A DNA stretch of 64,000 bases from NCBI GenBank assembly GCA_963682175.1, contig OY821772.1, positions 13,694,743 through 13,758,742 on the forward strand, written 5' to 3'. A program made the translations under genes and the position numbers. Under the pieces are notes generated by a model. It saw only the letters and a list, made by a program, of their open reading frames with translations. It ran no database searches and had not been told where the DNA came from. This DNA comes from Triglochin maritima. Taxonomy: Eukaryota; Streptophyta; Magnoliopsida; Alismatales; Juncaginaceae. Of this stretch, positions 34,608 through 44,515 are shown in pieces; within the stretch, counting starts at the first letter, position 1; each line of letters begins with the position of its first letter.

Positions 34608-35164
34608 GAGTTGTAAAACACATTTTAACACAACTCTCCCACTACAAACTTCTCCCAAACTTTAGAGAGAATTCCATACACTCCAAACCTCAAATCTCCA
34701 CACTTAATCATATTTCCAATCTCATTCAAGTGTGCTCAAAGTTTAGAGAGTGTGTTCCACTCAAGTTACATTTGCTGTCAAGAAAGTAAAGGCTCCGGTG
34801 AAAGCCCGAAGCATCCTTCTCGGATTGTGAGAAGAGGATTCCAAGCTCGGCGAGAGTTGTTCGCGAGTTTGACGGTTGTAAGGCGTTGTCTCCCGGCCCG
34901 GAACGGGGAGCGGATAGTGAAGTCGTAGGCGGAGCTCGGTGATCCGAGCGGAGCTTGCAAGAGAGGATTAGGACCCGGGTGGGGTGCCGAACCTCTATAA
35001 AAATCGACCCGACTTCTTGTGGTTTGCATATTTCCTACACTTGCTTGTTTTGTTTTAAATTTCCGTTGCGCATATCGATTGCTTAAACAAGTAGGTGATT
35101 AGATTAAAAAGTGATTAGTGAACCCATAACCCACACGATCCCACAATATATTCGTATACTTGCG

Positions 35165-36566
35165 ATATTCTTAATAGGTTGATGAAGAATCAAGCTAAGG
35201 AGCTTTGTGACAAGAAGATAAAGACTCAAGACATGTAATCAAGCTTTGGACCAATATGTAATTTAGTATAATTTGAGTCCTTAGGATTAATGTAAACTTG
35301 AGCACATTAGGATTCTGTCCCGTGTCCCCACGGTTAACTGAACGCCTCTCGGTAAACCGAATCATGTAGAGTTCGGTCCACCGAACACCTTGCGGTCAAC
35401 CGTGTAGAATCCTTTAGGTGTTCCCTGGAATAACCACCTCGGTAGACCGAACCACCTTCGGTAGACCGAATTAGCCTGGACCGGTTTTGGACTTTGCTCC
35501 AACGGTCGTATTTAATTCTCGACCTAAAGCCCAATTAACTTATCCATATTCGGTACACCGAACTTCATTCGGTCGACCGAATCATATTGCTTTAGGAGCC
35601 CAATGGCTATTTAACTTGGTCGTTATTGGTAAAACAATTTCCCACGCATTGTCAGCGCAAAACCCGCGCTAACTTCGGTATACCGAAGTATAGACGGTCA
35701 ACCGAACCTAGCATTAACAGAACCCTACCAATCTTACTGTCCAGTTTGGAACGGTTAACCGAATAGGTTTCGGTAAACCGAATTGTATTAGGGTTGCTAG
35801 TTAGAGAGCTACTGGAGTTGAGTGAGCGGTTAACCAAATAGGACTCGGTAAACCGAAATGACCATCTTCGGTAATCCGTTCGGTTAACGGTCTACCGAGG
35901 AGTGTGCAAATTCTGCCCGAACTTCTGTCACTTCATCACTTTTCGTGGGTCAACTTTCTCACCTACTCCCCAACGGCTCTAAGAGCTTTGAAGCCTATAT
36001 AACGACCTCATTAGAAGCACAACACAAGCACTACACTCTCCAAACATCAAGTATCATTGTGCTATCTTTCCCAAACCTTCAAAGCTCAAATCCTATACAC
36101 TCAAGCCAAAACATCACCACTTGTATTCCTAGATCCATATCATAACCCAAGTATGCTCAAAGTTAGAGTGTCATTAGCAAGAAGTGTGATTCATTCTTTC
36201 ATCCAAATCACAAGAGTTGTAATAGCTTCGAGGAAGCTCCCTCTCGGGTTGTGAGAGGAGATACGGGCGAGGCGAGGGTGTTCGCGAGGCTCGTTGTTTG
36301 TAAAGGCGTTGATCTCGGCCCGGTAACGGAGATCGGATAGTGGAAACCACAAGCGAGGCTCGAGGGACGAGCGGGGCTTGTGAGTGAGGACTAGGACCCG
36401 GGTAGGGTGCCGAACCTCGTTACATCGGGCGTCGACTACAACGTAGTTTGCAATTTCTCTAACTCTCATCTAACCCTTGCATGATTAGTTGTTAGTTTCG
36501 TAATTAAGTTTTAATTCCGCACTTTAGTTAATTACGATCACTAGAGGGCCCCATACGATCCCCACA
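35165..36566 (+). mobile_element. related copia-type LTR with CGGTNNACCG array (copy 2, 5'-truncated)
   Basis: Homologous to the neighbouring LTR from the GATGAAGAATCAAG..AAGACTCAAGACATGTAATC segment onward, lacking about the first 100 bp. It has its own palindrome array (35331-35897), CAACGGCT (35971), TATATAA (35996), GC-rich block (36225-36425, CTCGGGTTGTGAGAGGAG) and end CATACGATCCCCACA. Palindrome centres differ from copy 1, so it is a separate subfamily. Confidence 0.78.
35331..35897. promoter_or_regulatory. eight palindrome pairs at exactly 19-bp offset
   Basis: Starts 35331/35350, 35374/35393, 35440/35459, 35551/35570, 35676/35695, 35752/35771, 35827/35846 and 35869/35888. Every pair is offset by 19 bp. 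Half-sites CGGT and ACCG are kept, with one-base changes in 35331, 35827 and 35869, while the central two bases vary (TA, AA, CC, CA, AG, AC, CG, AT, CT). The array ends 99 bp before the TATA box. Confidence 0.8.
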
Positions 36567-37119
36567 ATATCATCACTCAATTAAGAGGGGCAATGATAAT
36601 CTTTTGACTAACTATCTTCTCCAACAAAAGTCATACTTAACCAACTAATGCCTTTACACTACACTTATCGATATAGCTTAAGACGCTAGTCTAATCAAGC
36701 ATTTCTTAAGTGATCAGATATAAGTCTCATATCAAAGGACCAAGGACAGTAAAATATTAATGACACAGAAAGACATTTCTATAATATTTTACTTATTAGG
36801 TCTATTCAGTATACAAAAGTAATATTTTCCTCTTTTGTGTACCCGTGTTGTCACTCACTTGTAGAGCTACAATGATATATGACCAACACGACAATCTTAA
36901 CTTGGTAATTAATGTCCCATGTTAATTACCATGATTGTGAGTATCTTTCGCTTTATGTAAACCATTATCTTTTAGAGCTCTACGGTTAAGGACCAAGAGC
37001 CTCTTCCTTAACACTTCTAAAAGACGAATAACATAAACAATGAACAAAATGATTTCTCATTCAATTCATAATAATTGACATTTAAAAGTAAAACTTTTAG
37101 AACACATTCCCTTCAATCT
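36567..37119 (-). mobile_element. remaining part of the copia 3' LTR-like region
   Basis: AT-rich, non-coding, adjoining on its right the minus-strand copia polypurine tract. Read on the minus strand it starts TGAAGGGAATGTGTTC. Probably continuous with 32207-33643 before the LTR insertions. Confidence 0.5.
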
Positions 37120-37476
37120 CCCACTTGTTATCAAAGTTTTCTTTCACATACATTCTCAATGCATAAAACATTAATAACTAGGGTAACCTTCCCAAATCAC
37201 CTATCAAGCCAATCCACATGGATTCTCGGATCCATGGACTCGAAATATATTTCGTCTCTTAGCTTGGTATGAAGGTTTGTTGAATGGATCAGTTGTGTTA
37301 CTGTTGTGTCCACCTATTTATTTATTTTGTCTTTCGTTGGTGGTTGAGTTAGCTGTAGTGATATTACTCCTAACTACACTAGCTCATACCTCCACCTTCG
37401 ATAATGATGACACATCATCATTCCAACCTCCTATTGTCAAGAATTCCTATGAGAATTGCATCAAAATAGCCCTCGG

Positions 37477-39520
37477 CTATTTTCTCCTTTGTCTTCCATA
37501 AACAAGAACCTTATCTTTAGTCCGGTTAAGGTACTTCAGAATATTCTTGACCGCAATCCTATGCTTAGGGCTTACGTCGGATTGGTGACTACCTGTCACG
37601 CTTAGAGCATACGAGATATCGAGTCTTGTGCAAGTCATTGTGTACATGGTCCTTCCTTTTGCCGAAGCATAAGGGATACCTTCATGTACTCCAAGTCTTT
37701 GCGTGATTGAGCACGTTGAGATCCTTGAGTTGCACACCTATACTCATACTTATTGGCACATTGTCCATATCGGAATTGTTCACCTTGAACATTTCCAAGA
37801 CCTTGTCAATGTATGCACGTTGACTGAACCAATGAGTCTACGGGATGTATCTCAATGTATCTTGATTCTCAAGATGTGTTGAGCCTAATCCATATCTTTT
37901 CATTGAAAATGAAATTTCTCGTTTGCTAATGCAAAGGTATATGATTGCTCATGAGCAATATGTCATCGACATATAAGATTAGAAGTACTACATGGATCCC
38001 ACTAATCTCCTTGTATCAACAAGGTTTTTCTTTACTTTGAATGAAGTGAATCTTCTTCACCTCTTCGTCGAAGCGTTTCTCCCAACTCCTCGATGCTTGC
38101 TTCAATCCATAAATGGATCCTCGAAACTTGCATTTCTTCTCGCTATTATTTGGATCATCAAAACCATGAGGTTGTACCATGTACATATCCTCCTCCAAGT
38201 TCCCGTTTAAGGAACGTCATTTTGATATTCATCTTCCATATCTCACAATTGTGAAATGTGGTAATAGTAAGCATAATCCGAATAGATTTTTAATATGACA
38301 ACCTTTCAAAAATCTCATCAAGGTCAATTTCTTGAATTTGAGTATAACTTTTGCTACAAGCCTTGCTTCGTAGGTTGTCAAGTTACTATCCATGTCTATC
38401 TTCCTCCTAAAAGCTCATTTTATACCAAATGATATTTTCTCTTGAGGAAGGCAAATCAAGTTCCATACTTGATTGTCATACATGGATTCTATTTCGGATT
38501 CCATGGCCTTACGCCATAGTTTGGAGTCTTCCCTTTCTATTGCTTCTTGGAAGGTTGAAGGATCTTTTGTATCTAGTACCACGATCTTATGAAGTCCCAC
38601 ATACTTATTGGGTTTCTTCCTTTCCCTCATTGACCTTCGTAGTTCTTTTGGTCCTTCTCATGTCTCTCGAACTTCTTCCACAATTTCTTGAGGAATAGGT
38701 TCACGTTCGACTCTCGAACGTACACTAGGTGGGGATGATTGAGATTCTCTCACAATTTCTTGTAAGGATCTCTCACTCATGCTCCCACTAACCAAATGAA
38801 TCTCGGTTGGGCCTTCATGATTTTGAATGCAACATTCACATCATGATCTTGTAGAGTATCTTGAGTTTCCCCAAGCTTAACTCTACTCCCACTACTTTTC
38901 TCTCTTTTCCAGAAATTCTAGAAACACCATATTTCTCTCTACAATCTTTCGATTGGAGGTGATACACCAAAAGTAGTATCCTCTTGTCATGCGAGGACAA
39001 CCTATAAAGAAGCACTTATCCGCTTTTGGTTGAAGCTTGGTCGACATCAATTTCTTGATGTATACCTCACAACCCCAAATCTTGAGAAAGTCGAGCTTAG
39101 GTGTCTTTCAACTCCATAGCTCACGAGACATTTGCTCCACGGATTTGGATGGAACATTATTTAGTGAGTTTGTCATTATTTGTAGTGCATAATTCCAAAA
39201 GTAAATAGGCAATTTAGATTGACTTATTATTGATCGAACCATGTCGAGCAATATCCTATTCCTACTTTAGGAATGAGTCAAATTAGATATCCTAAGTACT
39301 CACCCCTACGAACCTTTCATAGAGACTCGATATTCTTGTTGAGTTGGTTCACTACTCCATCCTCGAACTCCTTGAACTTGTCAAAGAATTCACTTTTGCT
39401 TCCAATTAGACAAATATAGCCATAATGACTATAGTTGTTCGTGAACAAAATGAAGTACCTTAAACTGTCTCTTGCACTTGTACTTATCGGACCACATACA
39501 TTAGAATGTATCATATCCAA
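37477..39520 (-). pseudogene. copia pol remnant: integrase, reverse transcriptase, RNase H fragments
   Basis: Integrase: HSNVCGPISTSARDSLRYFI and FTNNYSHYGYIC (39317-39520). Reverse transcriptase: WRKAMESEIESMYDNQVWNL (38415-38630) and IYGLKQASRSWEKRFDE (38016-38198), the latter a copia signature. RNase H-side: YASAKGRTMYTMTCTRLDIS.. and HRIAVKNILKYLNRTKD (37477-37737). The catalytic YVDDM-type box was not found intact. Many stops separate these pieces, so the copy is inactive. Confidence 0.87.
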
Positions 39521-39951
39521 TTAGTTATTCGTTTTCGTTCCTTTCTTCTTGAAAGGTCTCTTGGTCATTTATTTGACCAATCCGATAGTGCTACAAGATT
39601 GTATCATTCACGTGAGTTATCTTAGTTTCTTTTGTTATTGTTTGTTTGAGTTTGTTTATTATTCATTTCAAGCAAATAGAAGTCATTCCAAACGAATGCA
39701 TTTGCATAGAAAATTCCATTCTTCGATATAGACAAGCAAGAATTAAAATACTTATTAAAAATTTATCCATATCTAAAACTTGATACAAAAATATTCTTGC
39801 TAATCGAAGGCACATAATAAACGTTCTTCAAAGCATAAATTTAAATCACTGGACTATTGAAGTTCCATAGAATCTTGTACAATCGCAGCGATGCTTGTAC
39901 TATTTCCAATCTTCAATATCATCTCGTTCTCCACGAGTTCCTTCCTATCCT

Positions 39952-41011
39952 TCAATAGTTGCACATCAACATTATGTGAGCACAAGATCTGGTAACCATT
40001 ACCAAATCAAGGACAGAGGTAATTAAATTTATCTCAATAACAAACATACCTACGGTGTTTCTCGGGCGCCTACGTTCAATCATCTCATTTTCAAGGTCTT
40101 CCTTGTACTTGGGGCAATTAGGTCGGATGTGTCCTTTTTCACCGCAGTGAAAGCACTCCGTGTTGGGAGTTGGAGATTTGAAAGATTTCTCCCTTGAGGC
40201 ACTCCTATGAGCACCTCCTACTCCCTTGCTCTTGATTGACGTATCTTTGGTAAATTTGCCTTTACCTTTGTTGATCTTTTTGCTCCTCTCATGGACGGCT
40301 AGGACTTGATTGTCCCGACCCTTGCCCTTGTCAACTTCTGCCGTTTTAAGAGCGTTTGTGAAGCTCCTCAAGACCCACCCCTCTTTCACGCACAAGATAG
40401 TGCATCACAAAGTCCTTAAAGGACGGGGCTAGAGAGCAAAGAATTAGATCTTCGGCAATGTCCTCGGGCATTGGAGAAGAGAGCTTCGATAACTTCTCAA
40501 GGTATCCTTGCATTGTGAGAAAATGCATGGATACCGATGTTCCCTCCGCCATGTGGCACCTTGTGAGTGCGATGGTGGTCTTATAGCGCTCCTTTCGGGC
40601 ACTATCCATGAACATCTTTGTTAAAGCTTCCATGGTCTTCTTGGGTTTTGAATCCAAGTATTTCGCTTGAAGCGAGTCACCCATGGATGCCAACATTAGA
40701 CCGTGAACTTGGTTCTCTTGGTCTTCCCACTTGGTTATCGCCTCTTTCTCATTACTGATTGCCTTCTCATTCAATTTTGGGATTTCACCATCCAAAATAT
40801 GAGATAGTTTTTCAAACCTCAACACGATATTAAGATTGAGTTTCCATCTCATGAAGTTTGAGCCATCATTTTGCAAAGGATTCTTTTCGATCATAGATTG
40901 CACAATTGGTTGGATATTAGATATTTCTACAAAATAAATTATATAGGATTTTATGTCAATTTTATGTTTTAAAATACATATATATATCGAATATAAATGT
41001 AAATACTGCAA
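39952..41011 (-). pseudogene. copia gag remnant with CCHC zinc knuckle
   Basis: The gag core (40346-41011) contains NFMRWKLNLNIVLRFEKLSH, the W/Y-rich UBN2-type region, and FLTMQGYLEKLSKLSSPMPE. A frame change near 40370 leads into a basic segment with the knuckle CFHCGEKGHIRPNC and PKYKEDLENE (39952-40395). The gag frame itself is nearly open, so this is the best-preserved part of the element. Confidence 0.87.
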
Positions 41012-41019
41012 ATAAAATT

Positions 41020-41750
41020 TTGCCCATAAATGCAGTAATCCAAGATCCTATCAATTGTAATATAGACTAGCTAAGGGCTATCGAATATATCACAATATCA
41101 AGGTAAGAAAAACTCTTTCTAATCACAACCTTTTTGAATTTTAGCAATACTAGCATCTTCAAACTCTTGTGATTCTTGTCGTTTTAATTATGAGGGAATA
41201 TGACCGGCCAACGCAAACCTTTTTGAATTCTCTTCGACCTCCCCCGACCGACCAACACAAACCCCTTCCCCGAGGGTAAGCAACCCAAACACACTAATGA
41301 GCGGCATACCTCAAAGAAGACGACAGAAACGCCGGAGCTCCGCTCGCGCACGCCGTCCTCGGAAACTCCTCGCACGGTCGCCTCCTTGCCACGATCTACG
41401 CACGCCTCACGTGAGCTTCTGCATCCTCTGTCGTCGGAAGGAAGGAAAGAGGGTGAGAGAGAGATCCAAAGAGAATGAGAGAACAAAAACAACTTTTAAA
41501 CCCAACCCTCTCCTCGCGTCAACAGTGCCCTACACTCCAACCCATCACCCTCCACCTCGTCTACAATACACGCCACCCTTCTCTTCCCCATGCACACCAC
41601 TGTGCACTCCACTCCCCATGCAAAGCTCTCCTCTAATCACCATTAGCACCCCTAATTGGGTTTAGGGTTCTAACACGTGTGATATGATTTGATAATGATA
41701 TTTAATAATTTTCATAATTACTAATATATTTTTTGTCATAGGTACTCAAT
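41020..41750. other. GC-mixed sequence right of the copia gag, origin unclear
   Basis: 41180-41660 is C-rich with short frames on both strands, none protein-like. It could be part of a 5' LTR of the copia element, but it does not visibly match the 32-37 kb LTR sequence. Confidence 0.35.
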
Positions 41751-42140
41751 ATGGCCAGCATACACAACAACATTCACTACATTGATCTAAGAGTAAAAGA
41801 TAAAGACGTTGAAGCATATTCGATGACAAAAAAATTGAAGGAAAAGATCAAAGCATATTTGGCTTGCTTTAAACCCATGATCCTTCCATTAAGCTCAATG
41901 AGGATATGCCAATACTTGAAGATCCACCACATTAGGAAGAAGTTGCGCAGGAAGTCTCACACGTAGAGAGAAGAAGTGGCTGTGGAGGAGGAAGCTGCAA
42001 ACGAAGGGGTATTGACACAAGTTCATGATGCGCCTGCGGAAAACATAGAAGAACCTCCCATATGTGGATGTGGACAACCCAAAGGTAAAGGGGGACCGCC
42101 GAAAAGGAAGAAGAGATTGAGAGGATCATGCTTTGAGTAG
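41751..42140 (+). pseudogene. unrecognised exon-like ORF with one internal stop
   Basis: One frame runs from ATG at 41751 to TAG at 42138-42140, interrupted once by TAG at 41964-41966. The C-terminal half is acidic, then ICGCGQPKGKGGPPKRKKRL, then LRGSCFE. The Lys/Arg/Pro-rich tail loosely recalls FAR1-type or Mutator-like transposase C-termini, but that is a guess. A splice-acceptor-like TTTTTTGTCATAG lies just upstream. Confidence 0.4.
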
Positions 42141-42922
42141 TGCGGAGTGCGGATGGGATTGTGGGTTATGGATGAATTGTAATTGTATTACTGATAACGA
42201 ACTAACTTAATTGCATTTTGTGTGTCAATTTGTTGGTTTGAATTTGTTTAATATGATCTTATGCTAGACTTGTATTGTGTGGTGTGAACTTACATTATAT
42301 GTTTGTTAGATGTTAAGGTTTTTTCTGCAGGTAAATGTATAAGTCATGTACAAAAATGTTAAGAAATAAAGGTTGGAAGGGTACTACATGAGTTCTTTTT
42401 ACAAAGGGAGGCCTAATTTCATAAATATTTTGGAGAAAGGCTTATTACGCTAAATTTTTTAATAAATCTATTTCAAAAAAAATGCCGTACATATAAGCTT
42501 GCAATTGGATTTGTTGTCCAACCAGACTCATATCCTAAAACTCTCTCTTATCTACAACTACACCAACAAGATGCAGCCACTTCCCTATTCCAAGTAAGAG
42601 AATAATCTGTTTTGATAACTTGAGTTTTGAGGCTTAAGGTTCAAAATTCAACATTTTAGGCTAGTTACATACCTCAAAACTCTATTTGCATTTCATACTC
42701 AAACATCATGCTTATTTGGTTGAGTTTTAAGTTTTGAAATATTGATTTTTGGTACCCTTTGTGAAAACTCAAACCTCAAAATGGATGGGATGTTTAAGCT
42801 TTATTATCATTAACGTATGCTTGTTGTTTTGGTTTGTTGAAGGTTGTAAATTTCCTTTTGCGGGTAAGCCATATGGGCTACCAAACTGTCTATGCATTCT
42901 TGGATGCGATTTTGTTGGAATG
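42141..42922. other. AT-rich intergenic DNA
   Basis: No gene or clear repeat seen. Confidence 0.4.
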
Positions 42923-42930
42923 GTTATGAC

Positions 42931-43207
42931 CAGGGGTGAGCTTCGGTCCAGGACCGGACCGGACCGAACCGGACCGGACCGAACTGGATCGGACCGAAAC
43001 CCGAATTTTCGGGAAGTCCGGACCGAAGACCGGACCGAATAGGTTCGGTCCGGGTCGGTCCAAAACCCGGATTTTCCCTTTAAATTTTCGGTCCGGTCCG
43101 GACCGAAGACCGAATTTCCAAAATTTTGTGGACCGAAGACCGGACCGAAAAAATTCGGTCCGGTTCGGTCCGGGTGCCCGGACCGGACCGAATTTTGCTC
43201 ACCCCTA
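42931..43207. mobile_element. hAT MITE built from GGACCG/CGGTCC palindromes, perfect 8-bp TSD
   Basis: The 277-bp element has ends CAGGGGTGAGC and (inverted) TAGGGGTGAGC. It is flanked on both sides by GTTATGAC (42923-42930, 43208-43215), an exact 8-bp duplication diagnostic of hAT. The interior is nearly all GGACCGA/TCGGTCC units, giving strong self-pairing. No coding potential; frames across it are repeats such as GPDRT. Confidence 0.95.
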
Positions 43208-43227
43208 GTTATGACAATATAAATTAA

Positions 43228-43806
43228 GGGTAAATTGCAGTTTGCTCCCCTAACCTATGATCTAGTTGCACACTTAACACTCCTTATCTTTAGGATTTTG
43301 GCATTTACCCCTTGTTTAATTTTTCTTCCCAAATTGACCTTAATTTTATAGGGTAATGAAGGCTTACTGATTTAATAAGCTCATTTTTCATCATTTTAAT
43401 TATTCCTCCTTTTCTCTCTCAAAAGAATGAGAACTAATTAAAGAAAGATGTATGAGAAAGAAAAGAAAAACAAAATATATAAAAATGATGAAGAATGAAA
43501 TATTATTTTGCAATATTAAGGGTATTTTTGTTTATTTTCCTTTTCTTTTCTTTCTCAATATATTTCTTTTATGTGATTATTTTAGAAATAAAAGAAAATT
43601 AAAAAAATTAAAAGGATGAAAATTGACCTTATAAAATTAGTTGACATTTATTACCTTATAAAATTATAGGCAATTTGGGAAGAAAAAATAGAAAGGGAGC
43701 AAACTGTCAAAATAACAAAGATCAGGGGTGCGAAGTGCCTGCTTCCAAAGGATAGGAGTTCAAAGTGCAACTGGATCAAAAGTTAGGGGAAATTTGCAAT
43801 TTACCC
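43228..43806. mobile_element. Mutator-like MITE with long inverted ends and 9-bp TSD
   Basis: The ends GGGTAAATTGCAGTTTGCTC and, inverted, GGGTAAATTGCAAATTTCCC extend about 35 bp with shared CCCTAAC..TGATC. The flanks ATAAATTAA (43219-43227) and TTAAATTAA (43807-43815) match at 8 of 9, the Mutator target size. The interior is AT-rich with no gene. It lies 20 bp from the hAT MITE. Confidence 0.85.
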
Positions 43807-43950
43807 TTAAATTAATATGTACCCAGCTATTCAAAAAATATATATTAGCTATATAATTTGATTATATTTATAAGAATATGACCCGAATGATAAGATAATA
43901 AAAGTGTATTTTAAAGTTAATTCCAATTATTTTATTTTCAAATTCTTAAT

Positions 43951-43977
43951 CTTTTATCCCAAACTAGTTAGGGTAGA
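43951..43977 (-). mobile_element. 3'-end remnant of the RTE LINE
   Basis: CTTTTATCCCAAACTAGTTAGGGTAG is the inverted match of the LINE 3' box at about 1699-1726. Only the terminal tens of bases are recognisable. Confidence 0.75.
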
Positions 43978-43980
43978 CTC

Positions 43981-44515
43981 AAATTCTTAAAATAATATCA
44001 TAATTAAAGATTATATCTACATGTCAAATAAACGCTACAAACACTTCAGTCCTCTAAAACAGGGATAGAAATAGAAGTTTTGCACACAAAAAAATCAAAT
44101 TATATAAATAAACAGAATATATAAAGGTTATTGCAGTAAATAATTAACAAATGCAACTGATTTTTGTCGTCTCGTCACCAGATGGTATGATTTTGTAGCA
44201 CCGTTTTGTCCCTCTATTGGCGTAAGGTTGTCTTTCTTTTCCAAACATTCGACAAGACATGTAACCAAATTATGTAGAAAACAACACATGCATCGGCAAT
44301 TAGTTAAATCATCAAGCTTCTCAGATCAGACTCGCACTCAGGCGAACTATGGATTGCTTTCAGCAAGGAACAAGCAAGCAATCACCTCTTGTATTGAACT
44401 ACACTACAAGATGTAAAATTTTCAGAAACTTTATTAAAGTTGTACAACATCCTCACTAATTTTACAGTCCGTTACGGTTTTATCACAGAGGGGTTTGAGT
44501 TATCAAAACATATAA
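43981..44515. other. downstream flank of the CCS gene
   Basis: AT-rich with no gene; the part near 44430-44515 is probably the CCS 3' UTR on the minus strand. Confidence 0.4.

Larger units (their letters stand above)
33644..35145 (+). mobile_element. copia-type LTR with dense CGGTCGACCG array (copy 1)
   Basis: About 1.5 kb, homologous end to end with 55568-57045. Shared are the start (AGCTTTTTGGCCTTAATC), GTGATCAAGACTCAAG..AAG, the palindrome array (34012-34503), CAACGGCT (34575), TATATAAG (34600), the GC-rich block (34795-35000) and the end CACGATCCCACA. The canonical TG start reads CA here. No internal region follows, so it is a solo or nested LTR without a recognisable TSD. Confidence 0.83.
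37120..41011 (-). mobile_element. decayed Ty1/copia retrotransposon
   Basis: Minus-strand order is gag (right), integrase, reverse transcriptase, RNase H, polypurine tract AAGTGGGAGATT (37114-37126): the copia domain order. Each domain survives as short frames separated by stops and shifts. No 5' LTR or primer-binding site was recognised right of 41011. Confidence 0.85.

Noticed and set aside
42936..43208. GPDRT-repeat frames
   Set aside because: Translation of the palindromic MITE, not a gene.
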